Below, piece after piece: positions 16,560 to 25,973 of a stretch of 64,000 nt of DNA. Position 1 is the first letter of the stretch, and each line of letters starts with the position of its first letter. A program made the position numbers and the translations under genes. The notes beneath the pieces were generated by a model that saw nothing but the letters and a program-made list of their open reading frames with translations, made no database searches and had not been told where the DNA came from. The DNA comes from Bacteroidales bacterium (lineage in GTDB: Bacteria; Bacteroidota; Bacteroidia; Bacteroidales; P3), in assembly GCA_009785505.1 (NCBI GenBank), contig WQWA01000003.1, forward strand, positions 1 to 64,000, given 5' to 3'.

Positions 16560-18362
16560 ATGAAAAAAAATACCTTTTTCGCCCTCATCTTCCTGTTAGG
16601 CTTGATGACATCAGCAAAAGCAGATCAAAATCTGACACTATTAAAACAACAGGTTCAAGCAGATATACAAATCGTAGATTTGCAAAATGTAACCATTCCT
16701 GAATTACAGGAAATGATCAGAATCGGAAAACTTACTTACACGCAACTAACGGAGATGTATTTGCGCCGTATTGAGTTGTACGATTTTAACACCATAAAAC
16801 TCAATTCGGTCAGAATGCTCAATCCTCACGCACTTGCCGATGCTAAAAAACGTGATAGTATTTTTGCGTTGAATCCGAGTGTGGCAACAGGTTTGTTTGG
16901 TATGCCCGTTCTTGTAAAAGACAATGTCAATGTTGTTGGAATGCCTAATACTGCCGGCTCTGTGGCTCTTGCCAATAATTATCCTCCTTTTGATGCTCCA
17001 ATCATCACAAAATTGAATGATGCCGGTGCAATTATTTTAGGGAAAGTGAATCTGACAGAATTTGCCAATTTTATTGCCATTGGTATGACAACCGGTTGGT
17101 CTTCTCTCGGCGGACAGGTGCTTAATCCTTATCGTCCTGTGCCGTTGCTGGGCGATACTATTACGGTTAGACCGAGTGGTTCGTCGGCAGGGTCAGGCGT
17201 TGCAGCAGCGGCGGCACTTTCTGCGGTTACCATTGGAACTGAAACATCGGGTTCGATACTTAGTCCTGCTTTTGCAAATTCTGTGGTTGGAATCAAACCG
17301 ACTGTCGGACTCGTTAGTCGCCATGGAATTATCCCGATTTCTTCAACGCAAGATATCGCCGGACCGATGACTCGAAATGTTACCGATGCTGCCATTTTGC
17401 TCACAGCAATGGCAGGTTTTGATCCAAATGATGAAACAACCAAAAGCATAGAAAATGCCGGTATGACAGGCGTGGATTTTACTCAATATCTAAGGCTCGG
17501 AAATCTTCATGGCAAAAGACTCGGTTTAATCGGCATTCCTCCCGAAGGACATTTTGCACACGAGCCTTTTCAGCAGGCAATAAAAGCCTTGAAAGACGCC
17601 GGTGCGGAAATCATCACAAAATCCGACGGTAGTGCATTAACGTTTTTTAATCCCGAAGATTCCAGTATCAATCCCCCGTTTTGGCAAAGCATCGTCCTTG
17701 CTTACGATTTTGCGAGAGATTTACCTGCATATTTGGCAACACTCGATGAAGATTTTCCGATAAGAACCTTGCAGGATATTATCGATTTCAACAACGAATA
17801 TATGAAAACCAATCCCGATGCTTTCCCTTTCGGACAAGAACTTTTGATAAGAAGCAACGAGATTGATTTGGAAGCAAAAAAAGACTCGTTTTTAATTGAT
17901 CGTGAGAGGGATATTTTGCTGTCAAGAACTTACGGCATAGATTATTTGTTGAAAAAACACAATTTGGACGGGCTTGTCAATACGAGCCTGAATGTTTTGC
18001 CTACAATAATCGGTGCTAGAGCCCGCTATCCTACGGTTAGTATTCCGCTTGCCAATCTTGGAAGCACAACAAATCCGGTCAATCTAACTTTTATCGGCAC
18101 AGCATTTAGCGAGGCACAATTGATTGAGTTTGCCTTTGTTGTTGAGCAAGCCGGCGATTTTCGTATTCCGCCCGGGCTAGCAGATAAAAGAGAACTTGGC
18201 ATAACAATCGAACGTGCTCAAGCACTTTCAGAAAGAGAAATGGCAAGCATTCAAGATATTTACAATTTTGCGTGGGCAATTTATCAAAGTAATTTTTCGA
18301 CACAAAGTGATGTTGACACTGCGACACGAGCATTATCTAGTGCACTCCAAAACATTCGATAA
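16560..18362 (+). CDS. Secreted amidase-signature enzyme
   Basis: A 600-aa amidase with a signal peptide (NTFFALIFLLGLMTSAKA), so likely periplasmic. The Ser-cisSer-Lys triad is visible: K in MPVLVKDNV (about 119), the cis-serine in SGSSAGSG (about 208) and the nucleophile in ETSGS (about 229). Relatives hydrolyse varied amides; the substrate is not readable from sequence. The ATG at 16560 is chosen because it starts the signal peptide; a start at 16530 would add ten residues. It lies between the DUF6090-like gene and kdd. Confidence 0.88.
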   Translation: MKKNTFFALIFLLGLMTSAKADQNLTLLKQQVQADIQIVDLQNVTIPELQEMIRIGKLTYTQLTEMYLRRIELYDFNTIKLNSVRMLNPHALADAKKRDSIFALNPSVATGLFGMPVLVKDNVNVVGMPNTAGSVALANNYPPFDAPIITKLNDAGAIILGKVNLTEFANFIAIGMTTGWSSLGGQVLNPYRPVPLLGDTITVRPSGSSAGSGVAAAAALSAVTIGTETSGSILSPAFANSVVGIKPTVGLVSRHGIIPISSTQDIAGPMTRNVTDAAILLTAMAGFDPNDETTKSIENAGMTGVDFTQYLRLGNLHGKRLGLIGIPPEGHFAHEPFQQAIKALKDAGAEIITKSDGSALTFFNPEDSSINPPFWQSIVLAYDFARDLPAYLATLDEDFPIRTLQDIIDFNNEYMKTNPDAFPFGQELLIRSNEIDLEAKKDSFLIDRERDILLSRTYGIDYLLKKHNLDGLVNTSLNVLPTIIGARARYPTVSIPLANLGSTTNPVNLTFIGTAFSEAQLIEFAFVVEQAGDFRIPPGLADKRELGITIERAQALSEREMASIQDIYNFAWAIYQSNFSTQSDVDTATRALSSALQNIR

Positions 18363-18375
18363 AAACAAAAAAAAT

Positions 18376-19431
18376 ATGCAAAAACAAGGAAACAAATACG
18401 GCTTACACCGCGTGATTGAGCCGAAGGGCGTGTTGCCCCAACCGGCAAACAAAATTTGTAACAATATGAACGAAATTTTCGACAACGAGATTTTGATTGA
18501 TGTACAAACGCTGAATGTTGATTCGGCAAGTTTCACACAAATTAAGGAACAAGCCGGTGGCGACAAAGAGAAAATCGCCGAAATTATGCTCAACATCGTG
18601 GAAACACAGGGTAAACACCGCAATCCAGTTACAGGATCGGGCGGAATGCTTTTGGGTACAGTAGAAAAAATCGGCGATGCTCTGAAAGGAAGAATCGACT
18701 TGAAAGAGGGCGACAAAATCGCTACATTAGTTTCGCTTTCGCTTACCCCGCTAAGGATTGACAAGATCAAAGATATTCGAGCAGATATTGACCAAGTGGA
18801 TATTGACGGAAAAGCGATTTTGTTTGAAAGTGGAATTTACGCGAAAATTCCTGCGGATATGCCGGAAAATTTGGTGTTGTCCGCGTTAGATGTTGCGGGT
18901 GCTCCCGCCCAAACCGCCAAACTTGTCAAAGAAGGCGATACGGTGTTGGTTATCGGAGCAGGCGGAAAATCAGGAATGTTGTGTTGTTACGAGGCAAAAA
19001 AACGTGTTGGAAAAAACGGCAAAGTTATCGGCATAGAGTACAGCGAAAAAAGTGTGAAACGCTTGCAAGAACTCGGTTTTTGCGATGTGGTCTTTTCCGC
19101 AGATGCAACGAAACCGGTACAAGTTTTGGAAAAAATAGAAGAATTAACCAACGGCGAACTCTGCGATGTAACAATCAATTGCGTAAACATCCCCGACACC
19201 GAAATGACGAGCATTTTATGCACCAAACATTCCGGTGTTGTGTACTTCTTTTCAATGGCAACAAGTTTCTCAAAAGCCGCATTGGGTGCGGAAGGCGTGG
19301 GTAGTGATGTAACCATGATTGTCGGCAACGGCTACACAAAAGGTCATGCGGAACTGACACTGCAACTATTTCGCGAAAGTGAAAAACTGCGACAACTTTT
19401 TACAGAACTTTATGCGCAAATCAAAAAATAA
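18376..19431 (+). CDS. kdd: L-erythro-3,5-diaminohexanoate dehydrogenase
   Basis: NAD-dependent dehydrogenase that deaminates 3,5-diaminohexanoate to 3-keto-5-aminohexanoate in lysine fermentation. The 351-aa protein begins with the typical KYGLHRVIEPKGVLPQPA and has the nucleotide-binding segment VLVIGAGGKSGML near residue 195. The ATG at 18376 lies 14 nt after the amidase stop; an earlier in-frame start would overlap the amidase by 150 bases and has no family support. Confidence 0.95.
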   Translation: MQKQGNKYGLHRVIEPKGVLPQPANKICNNMNEIFDNEILIDVQTLNVDSASFTQIKEQAGGDKEKIAEIMLNIVETQGKHRNPVTGSGGMLLGTVEKIGDALKGRIDLKEGDKIATLVSLSLTPLRIDKIKDIRADIDQVDIDGKAILFESGIYAKIPADMPENLVLSALDVAGAPAQTAKLVKEGDTVLVIGAGGKSGMLCCYEAKKRVGKNGKVIGIEYSEKSVKRLQELGFCDVVFSADATKPVQVLEKIEELTNGELCDVTINCVNIPDTEMTSILCTKHSGVVYFFSMATSFSKAALGAEGVGSDVTMIVGNGYTKGHAELTLQLFRESEKLRQLFTELYAQIKK

Positions 19432-19450
19432 TCATAAAAAAAATATCATC

Positions 19451-20764
19451 ATGAAAGTAAAAAAAATCGCTATTTGGATTGTCGCAATAATTGCGGTATT
19501 CGGCATTGTATCATTTATCGGCTATCGCATTATGATTAGCCAGACGAAAACACACACACGCACGGAAACTGTGTCGGAAGTGAGAAATTTTGTACCAAAC
19601 AGTCCTGTTGGCGAAGAAAATTCGCAATGGCGTGGACTTAATCGTGACGGAATTTATCACGAAGAAACCGGACTTCTCACTGCGTGGCCTGTTGGAGGTC
19701 CCGAACTGTTGTGGTATGCCGACAAGTTGGGTGATGGTTACTCCTCGCCGGCAATTGCCAACGGAAGAATTTATATCACCGGACTTCATGCCGACGATTT
19801 AGTGCTTTCCGTGTTCGACCTCAACGGAGAATTACTCGCCAGACAAATTGTCGGTAGAGAATGGGCAAGCAGCTACCCGGGCTCGCGCGCAACAATCACT
19901 GTGAATGACGGACATTTGTACATTTTCAACTCTCTCGGACACATCATTTGTTTAAACGAAAAAACGTTGGAGCAAGTTTGGAAAAGAGATGTTTTGAGAG
20001 ATTTTGACGGAAGAAATATTCGTTGGGGAATGACCGAATCGCCTTTGATTATTGGCGATAAAGTGATTGTTACACCCGGAGGCAGACGACACAATGTTAT
20101 TGCGTTGAACAAAAATACAGGAGAATTAGTTTGGTCGTCGCAGGCTTTAGGTGAACAATCCAGTTATTGCTCGCCATTGTTTATTGACGGTTATGCTGTG
20201 CCTTTAATCGTTACCAGCACAGAGCGTCACATCATCGGACTAAACGCCAACACCGGGGAATTGTTGTGGTCGCATCCGCAAACCAACACACACAACATTC
20301 ATCCAAACACGCCGCTTTACAGCAACGGCATGATTTTTTCTACAACAGGCTACGGTGGCGGATCGGTCATGCTTCGTTTGACAAACAACGGAAGGGGTGT
20401 TGAGTATGTTTGGAGCAATAATGTGGATAATCAAATGGGCGGTGCAGTGAAAGTTAACAACCATATTTTCACGTCCGGACATCGCAATAGAGGTTTTTTC
20501 GCTATGGATTGGAACACAGGAGAAATAAGATATGGCGTTCGCCAAATCTCGCCAAGTGCTATCATTGCCGCAGATGGCATGTTGTTTGTTTATAGCGAAA
20601 GAGGCGAAGTTGCATTGGTTAGACCTAATCCGAATCAATTTGAATTGGTGAGTAGTTTTCATGTAACACTCGGAACAAATCAACATTGGGCACATCCTGT
20701 AATTCACAATGGTGTACTATATATCCGCAGAGGCGATGCTTTGATGGCATTTCAAATACAGTAA
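19451..20764 (+). CDS. Membrane-anchored PQQ-like beta-propeller protein, paralogue 1
   Basis: A 437-aa protein with an N-terminal membrane anchor (IAIWIVAIIAVFGIVSFIGY) and six to seven propeller blades of PQQ-repeat type (GRIYITG, GHLYIFNSLG, NTGELVWSS, NTGELLWSH, GVLYIRRGDALMAF). It has no visible quinone-ligand set, so it is more likely a scaffold or sensor than a dehydrogenase. It is a paralogue of 24731-25948, sharing most blades. It follows kdd by 19 nt; the adjacent lipoprotein and membrane genes suggest an envelope role. Confidence 0.8.
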   Translation: MKVKKIAIWIVAIIAVFGIVSFIGYRIMISQTKTHTRTETVSEVRNFVPNSPVGEENSQWRGLNRDGIYHEETGLLTAWPVGGPELLWYADKLGDGYSSPAIANGRIYITGLHADDLVLSVFDLNGELLARQIVGREWASSYPGSRATITVNDGHLYIFNSLGHIICLNEKTLEQVWKRDVLRDFDGRNIRWGMTESPLIIGDKVIVTPGGRRHNVIALNKNTGELVWSSQALGEQSSYCSPLFIDGYAVPLIVTSTERHIIGLNANTGELLWSHPQTNTHNIHPNTPLYSNGMIFSTTGYGGGSVMLRLTNNGRGVEYVWSNNVDNQMGGAVKVNNHIFTSGHRNRGFFAMDWNTGEIRYGVRQISPSAIIAADGMLFVYSERGEVALVRPNPNQFELVSSFHVTLGTNQHWAHPVIHNGVLYIRRGDALMAFQIQ

Positions 20765-20779
20765 ACGGCGAAAGTCAAT

Positions 20780-21256
20780 ATGAAAAAAACATTTATCATT
20801 ATTGGTATACTCGCAATCCTCATAAGCGGTTGTAGAAACAGATCCAATGATGCGAATATGCAAGAAAAGAGCATTCCTTGTTCAGAATTTGCAAATAATA
20901 TGCCTATTTGGAGTGTAGGATACTGTGTTGATGTTCACGATTTTTATTTGGTCAGAGGAAACTTGTTAGACTGCATTAAGCACGATATCAAAAAAGTTAT
21001 TTTGGCATGGAATGAAAATTCTGCTATAAAAATAGAGTTTGCAAAAATAGAGAATGGCACACTCTATGTGAATATCCCCGATTCAGAAAAGTTGACCCAA
21101 CGCATGGGGTCTACAGGAGCATGGACAACAATGGCTGCTATGGTATATACTTTAACAGAAACGCACACCTATGTTTATATTGATTTTGTAGAAGGCGACC
21201 ATGCTGGGCCTGGAAAATATTCCAGAAAAAGCTTTCAATTTTCTGTTCGCGAATGA
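20780..21256 (+). CDS. Lipoprotein of unknown function
   Basis: A 158-aa protein with a lipoprotein signal (IIIGILAILISGC, lipidated C18). The rest is beta-rich with no family I recognise. It starts 15 nt after the PQQ-like propeller gene and overlaps nothing. Likely envelope-associated, possibly with the propeller. Confidence 0.6.
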   Translation: MKKTFIIIGILAILISGCRNRSNDANMQEKSIPCSEFANNMPIWSVGYCVDVHDFYLVRGNLLDCIKHDIKKVILAWNENSAIKIEFAKIENGTLYVNIPDSEKLTQRMGSTGAWTTMAAMVYTLTETHTYVYIDFVEGDHAGPGKYSRKSFQFSVRE

Positions 21257-21288
21257 GCTGCAACAGCCTCACAAAAAAGCAAAATAAT

Positions 21289-21771
21289 ATGAAAACTGCA
21301 ATAGTCTACGCTTCAAAATATGGCACAGCCGAAAAAGTTGCCGGCATGATTGCCGAAAAATTAAAGGACACAAACGAAATAGAATTATTTTCGTTGAAAA
21401 AAAGCCCAAATCCGGATATCAGCCAATTTGAAATGGTAATCCTTGGTACATCCATTTACGCAGGAAGTGCATCAAAAAAAATGAAAAATTTTTGTCGTAC
21501 GAATGAACAAATTTTGTTGCAAAAAAAATTAGGTTTGTTTGTCTGCGGTATGGAGCCAACAAAAGAAAAACAAGAGAAAGAATTGCAAGATGCTTATCCG
21601 GAAGTATTGCATAAGAACGCTATTGCAACAGGCTTTCTAGGCGGAGCATTTTTGTTTGAAAAAATGAACTTCTTCGAACGTTTTATCATCAAAAAAATCG
21701 CAAAAACAACAACCTCCGTTCATCAAATCAACGAAAATGCAATTGATGAATTTGTGAAAAAACTGCAATAA
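21289..21771 (+). CDS. Flavodoxin-domain protein
   Basis: A 160-aa flavodoxin-fold protein with the FMN phosphate loop YASKYGTAEKVA (residues 6-17), LGTSIYAG near 54 and FVCGMEP near 84. It is similar in size to HemG-like flavodoxin proteins, which act as protoporphyrinogen oxidases or as small electron carriers. Redox partner unknown. The ATG at 21289 places the FMN loop at the usual position. Confidence 0.82.
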   Translation: MKTAIVYASKYGTAEKVAGMIAEKLKDTNEIELFSLKKSPNPDISQFEMVILGTSIYAGSASKKMKNFCRTNEQILLQKKLGLFVCGMEPTKEKQEKELQDAYPEVLHKNAIATGFLGGAFLFEKMNFFERFIIKKIAKTTTSVHQINENAIDEFVKKLQ

Positions 21772-21783
21772 AAAAACAGAATT

Positions 21784-22158
21784 GTGAATATCGAACAATT
21801 TCGCGAAAAGTGCTTAAAAATCAAAGGTGTTGAAGAATGCTTTCCGTTTCATGAAGACGTTTTAGTTTTTAAGGTTATGGGAAAAATGTTTGCCTTTGTC
21901 GTACTTTTTCCAAAAGACGGCGAATTTCGAGCATCTATGAAATGTAATCCCGAACGTTCCGCCGAACTGCGAGAGCGTTACGAGGGCGTCACAAAAGGTT
22001 TTTATACCGGCGATACATTGAAGTGGAATTCTGTTTATTTCAATCGTGATGTTCCGGATAATCTGATCAAAGAACTAATTCAACATTCAGCAGATGAAGT
22101 TATAAAAGGGCTGAGCAAAAAAATGCAGAAAGAATATTTAGAAATACCCGCAAATTAA
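21784..22158 (+). CDS. MmcQ/YjbR family DNA-binding-like protein
   Basis: A 124-aa protein of the YjbR (DUF419/MmcQ) family with a cyaY-like fold. It shows the typical N-terminus NIEQFREKCLKIKGVEECFPF and the mid-part YTGDTLKWNSVYF. The start is GTG at 21784, the only start codon that gives the family N-terminus. Function unknown. It lies 12 nt after the flavodoxin gene. Confidence 0.82.
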   Translation: MNIEQFREKCLKIKGVEECFPFHEDVLVFKVMGKMFAFVVLFPKDGEFRASMKCNPERSAELRERYEGVTKGFYTGDTLKWNSVYFNRDVPDNLIKELIQHSADEVIKGLSKKMQKEYLEIPAN

Positions 22159-22199
22159 TCACTAACAATCATTCGTAATTTCTAAGCAAAAACAATACC

Positions 22200-23447
22200 A
22201 TGAACAACAACCGAAAACAAATGTTCCCAAACGCCACCGACGAGCAATGGAACGACTGGAAATGGCAAGTCAAAAACCGCATCGAAACCCTCGATGAATT
22301 GAAAAAATTAATTCCTCTGACAGAGGCTGAGGAAAACGGCGTTCGCGAATCGCTAAAAACGCTGAGAATGGCGATTACGCCCTATTATCTGAGTTTGATT
22401 AATCTCGAAAATCCGGAATGTTCTATTCGCAAGCAAGCCATTCCGACAATTTACGAAACCTATCATTCGGAAAGCGATTTGGAAGATCCGTTGCACGAAG
22501 ACGAAGATTCGCCAACGCCCGGACTAACGCATCGCTATCCCGATAGAGTGCTGTTTCTGATTACCGATCAATGTGCGATGTATTGCAGACATTGCACACG
22601 CCGAAGATTCGCCGGACAAACCGATTGCGAAACAACTTCGGACCGCATAGATAAAGCCATTGAATACATCGCAAAAACTCCGCAAGTACGAGATGTCGTG
22701 CTTTCGGGAGGTGATGCCTTGTTGATAAGCGATGCAAAATTGGAGTCGATTATTCAGCGTTTGCGGGCGATTCCGCATGTGGAAATTATTCGTATTGGCA
22801 CACGAACTCCGGTGGTTTGTCCGCAACGGATTACACCGGAATTGGTCGATATGTTGAAAAAATATCATCCAGTTTGGGTGAATGTGCATTTCAATCATGC
22901 CAACGAAATTACCGAAGAGGCACGCAAAGCCTGTGCTTTGATGGCAGATGCCGGAATTCCACTGGGCAATCAATCTGTGTTGTTGCGAGGCGTGAATGAT
23001 TGTTCGCAAATTATGAAACGTTTGGTGTATGAGTTGGTAAAAATGCGTGTGAGACCGTATTACATTTACCAATGCGATTTATCGATGGGCTTGGAACATT
23101 TCCGTACACCGGTTTCGAAAGGCACTGAGATTATTGAGAATTTGCGTGGGCATATTTCCGGATATGCAGTTCCGACATTTGTTGTGGATGCTCCGGGCGG
23201 TGGAGGAAAAATTCCGGTAATGCCGACTTATCTCATTTCTCAAAGTCCGTATAGGGCAGTACTTCGCAATTTCGAGGGCGTTATTTCTGCTTACACACAG
23301 CCGATGGATTATACCGAAACCGAGTGTACTTGCAACGACTGCAAAACGACTGCAAAATCTAAGGACGGCGTAGCGGGCTTGATGCACGGTGCGAAGTTGG
23401 CGTTAGAGCCGGAGAATTTGGAAAGGAAGAAAAGGTTGACGAAATAG
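22200..23447 (+). CDS. kamA: L-lysine 2,3-aminomutase
   Basis: Radical SAM and PLP enzyme that converts L-lysine to L-beta-lysine, the first step of lysine fermentation. The 415-aa length is normal. The cluster motif is C-x3-C-x2-C in CAMYCRHCTRR (about residues 124-131), and the DAPGGGGK block with the PLP lysine lies near residue 330. The region HRYPDRVLFLITDQ just before the cluster motif is conserved. There is no visible promoter box directly upstream. The downstream neighbour is a four-helix-bundle gene. Confidence 0.97.
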   Translation: MNNNRKQMFPNATDEQWNDWKWQVKNRIETLDELKKLIPLTEAEENGVRESLKTLRMAITPYYLSLINLENPECSIRKQAIPTIYETYHSESDLEDPLHEDEDSPTPGLTHRYPDRVLFLITDQCAMYCRHCTRRRFAGQTDCETTSDRIDKAIEYIAKTPQVRDVVLSGGDALLISDAKLESIIQRLRAIPHVEIIRIGTRTPVVCPQRITPELVDMLKKYHPVWVNVHFNHANEITEEARKACALMADAGIPLGNQSVLLRGVNDCSQIMKRLVYELVKMRVRPYYIYQCDLSMGLEHFRTPVSKGTEIIENLRGHISGYAVPTFVVDAPGGGGKIPVMPTYLISQSPYRAVLRNFEGVISAYTQPMDYTETECTCNDCKTTAKSKDGVAGLMHGAKLALEPENLERKKRLTK

Positions 23448-23475
23448 TATCATTATCTCTCAATTCGTCATTAAA

Positions 23476-23512
23476 GTCTTTAACCTCTTTAATAACGATA
23501 AAGACCTTAAAA
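23476..23512. repeat. Small inverted repeat upstream of the second four-helix-bundle gene
   Basis: AAAGTCTTTAA is followed, after a spacer, by ATAAAGACCTT. The two arms pair almost perfectly. Similar short simple-word repeats border the first four-helix-bundle gene. Confidence 0.5.
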
Positions 23513-23520
23513 CAACCCAA

Positions 23521-24096
23521 ATGACAGCAACCAACAACTTCATCCCCAAACACGGCGGTTACCGCAAATTGCTAAGTTTTCAAAGAGCAGAGGTCATCTA
23601 CGATGGCACGATATATTTTGTCAATCGCTTTTATAGAAAACCCGACCGCACCATCGATCAAATGGTACAGGCTGCACGCAGTGGAAAACAAAACATCGTA
23701 GAGGGTAGTATGGCTTCGGCGACATCAAAAGAATTTGAAATAAAATTAATGAATGTTGCAAGAGCCTCGCTTGAAGAATTAAAAATGGACTATGAGGATT
23801 TTTTAAGAACTCGAAAACTGCCGATTTGGGATAAAGACCACCGTTTAGTTACGCATTTCCGTCAAATAAACAGAACACCCAATGCTAATTATCAAACTTT
23901 TGAAAAAGGAATAGAAAATGAAAATCCTGAAATTTGTGCAAATGTTATGATTTGTCTGATAAACATAACAACTTATCTTTTAGCAAGACAAATAACGGCT
24001 CTTGAAAAAGAGTTTTTAGAAAATGGTGGCTTGCGAGAAAGAATGACGAAAGCGAGGCTTGAGAACAGAAATAAAAACAGAAACAATCAAATATAA
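23521..24096 (+). CDS. Four-helix-bundle suffix-domain protein
   Basis: A 191-aa helical protein of the larger four-helix-bundle type with a C-terminal extension. Landmarks are YRKLLSFQRAEVIYDGT, QMVQAARSGKQNIVEGS and ARASLEELKMDYEDFLR. The role is unknown. The stop overlaps the start of the following DUF6090-like gene (TAATG), so the two are co-translated. It is probably another mobile-type addition within the kam cluster, as is the copy at 14546. Confidence 0.8.
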   Translation: MTATNNFIPKHGGYRKLLSFQRAEVIYDGTIYFVNRFYRKPDRTIDQMVQAARSGKQNIVEGSMASATSKEFEIKLMNVARASLEELKMDYEDFLRTRKLPIWDKDHRLVTHFRQINRTPNANYQTFEKGIENENPEICANVMICLINITTYLLARQITALEKEFLENGGLRERMTKARLENRNKNRNNQI

Positions 24097-24734
24097 TGAA
24101 AAAATTTATCTCCGTATCAAAAAGAAAAATAGTAAAACTTGTAAAATTCACAAGAGAGTTGTCTATTGTTGTTATCGGTGTTGGTATCGCATTGATGGCT
24201 GGCGACTTCCTCTCCAGCAGAAGTGCGAAAAAGGACTTAAGAAACCACCTTAAATTGGTAGAGAATGAAATCGCCTCTAACATTGCAATTTTAAATATGA
24301 CGATTGATCGCTTCACGCAAGAGTCATCGTATGCGACCTTTCTCCGTAGCAACAGAAACAATCCTAATGCAGTAGATTCATTAGGTAATTTTGTTAATAC
24401 CATTTTTGATTTCTCGGGACAGATCCCTTTCACTAGTGCGTTTAATTTGCTTGTCGCATCACAAACACTGCATCTTATACAAGATAAAGAACTATTGCAA
24501 CTTTTATGGCTATATAATGACTGGCTTAATAGAATTTATGTCGAAGGAAGTAATTATCTTTCTGCTAAAATTTTTGCACTGGGGCAACATATACAATCCC
24601 AAGATACCGGACTGCCATTAAAAAATTTCTACTTAGAACACAGCATCCTAATTATAGGATTAAAAGAAACAAATCAATTCGTTTTATCTCTTGCAGAAAC
24701 GGTATTGGAAAATTTAAAAAATTTGAGAATATGA
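24096..24734 (+). CDS. Single-span membrane protein, DUF6090-like, paralogue 2
   Basis: A 212-aa paralogue of 15896-16528. It has the same basic start, membrane segment (ELSIVVIGVGIALMAGD) and helical domain; the C-terminal halves diverge but keep the motifs FNLLVAS, LIQDKELL and LENLKNLR. It overlaps the next gene, a PQQ-like propeller, by four bases (ATGA). Tight coupling to a propeller gene suggests the two products work together. The function is unknown. Confidence 0.6.
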   Translation: MKKFISVSKRKIVKLVKFTRELSIVVIGVGIALMAGDFLSSRSAKKDLRNHLKLVENEIASNIAILNMTIDRFTQESSYATFLRSNRNNPNAVDSLGNFVNTIFDFSGQIPFTSAFNLLVASQTLHLIQDKELLQLLWLYNDWLNRIYVEGSNYLSAKIFALGQHIQSQDTGLPLKNFYLEHSILIIGLKETNQFVLSLAETVLENLKNLRI

Positions 24735-25948
24735 AAAAATTAACTTTCACAATCAGCATCTCGCTTGTTTTGATAACAAGCATTAACGCCCAAATCGGTT
24801 GGCGAAACGACCGTACCGGCATTTTCGCAAATGAAACAGGATTATTAACATCGTGGCCAGAAAATGGTCCTAAAATGCTTTGGTATTTCGAAGAGTTGGG
24901 CGATGGACACTCAGGAATTGCCATTTCGAACGGAAAAATCTATGCAACAGGTATGCTCGACGGAAATGGATATTTGTTCGTTTTCGACCTAAGTGGCAAC
25001 TTGTTAAATAGGATACAATACGGAGTCGAGTGGACGCACGGCTACAACGGCACACGAGCAACGCCAACCATCACAGGCGGAAAAATTTATATTATGAGTG
25101 GAATGGGAGAGTTGATTTGCTTAAATGAACAAACGCTGGAAGTTGTTTGGAGAAGAAATATCCGAACTGAATTTGATGGAAGATGGCCAAACGGCGGTTT
25201 TAGCGAATCGCTATTAGTGATTGGCAATAAAGTGATTGCAACGCCCGGAGGGGAAAAACATAATATCATTGCATTAGACAAAAATACCGGCGAATTGATA
25301 TGGAGCACTCCGGCCAAAGGCGATCCACCGGCTCATTGTTCACCGTTGTATATCGGGCATTTGGAAACACCGTTAATCGTAACATTAACAGGTGAACATA
25401 TCGTTGGAATTGAGGCTTCAACCGGAAAAATGTTGTGGTCGTTTCCAAACAGAAACACCCACACAATCCACGGAAATACACCCATTTATGCCAATGGTAT
25501 GATTTTGGCTACAACTTCTGGACAAGGTTCTACGATGTTGAGATTGTCGAATGGCGGACGTAATGCAGAAGTGGCTTGGACATTGCCCGAATTAGACAAT
25601 TCGATTAGTGGTGTTGTAAAGGTAGGTAATTACGTTTTCGGTGCAGGAGCCGGTGGTAGAGGACAAAGAGCGTGGTTTTCCGTTGAGTGGGAAACAGGAG
25701 AACTTCTATTTCGCGAAGCAGAAAGCGGGCTTGCTGTTGGTGTGATCATTTATGCCGATGGTATGCTGTTCTGTTATTCGGATAGGGGCGATATGGCTCT
25801 TGTTCCCGCAACTCCGGAAAGGTTTGAAATCGTAAGTCGGTTCAGAATAGAAAAAGGTACCGATCAACATTTAGCACATCCCACGATTTATCAAGGCGTG
25901 TTGTATGTGAGACGTGGTAACACTTTGATGGCTTTCAACATAAGATAA
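24731..25948 (+). CDS. Secreted PQQ-like beta-propeller protein, paralogue 2
   Basis: A 405-aa propeller protein with a cleavable signal peptide (KLTFTISISLVLITSINA). Blade motifs include GKIYATG, GKIYIMSG, NTGELIWST and GVLYVRRGNTLMAF. It is a paralogue of 19451-20764; the first copy has a membrane anchor while this one appears soluble in the periplasm. The start overlaps the stop of the DUF6090-like gene by ATGA. Function unknown. Confidence 0.8.
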   Translation: MKKLTFTISISLVLITSINAQIGWRNDRTGIFANETGLLTSWPENGPKMLWYFEELGDGHSGIAISNGKIYATGMLDGNGYLFVFDLSGNLLNRIQYGVEWTHGYNGTRATPTITGGKIYIMSGMGELICLNEQTLEVVWRRNIRTEFDGRWPNGGFSESLLVIGNKVIATPGGEKHNIIALDKNTGELIWSTPAKGDPPAHCSPLYIGHLETPLIVTLTGEHIVGIEASTGKMLWSFPNRNTHTIHGNTPIYANGMILATTSGQGSTMLRLSNGGRNAEVAWTLPELDNSISGVVKVGNYVFGAGAGGRGQRAWFSVEWETGELLFREAESGLAVGVIIYADGMLFCYSDRGDMALVPATPERFEIVSRFRIEKGTDQHLAHPTIYQGVLYVRRGNTLMAFNIR

Positions 25949-25973
25949 CAAATTTTCTCATCTCGCCACAACT

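Noticed and set aside
18214-18375. Earlier start of kdd overlapping the amidase gene
   Set aside because: It would overlap the amidase by about 150 bases and the extra residues have no family support.
22524-23072. Minus-strand open frame of 182 aa opposite kamA
   Set aside because: The opposite strand encodes the catalytic core of KamA with all motifs; the frame is a shadow.
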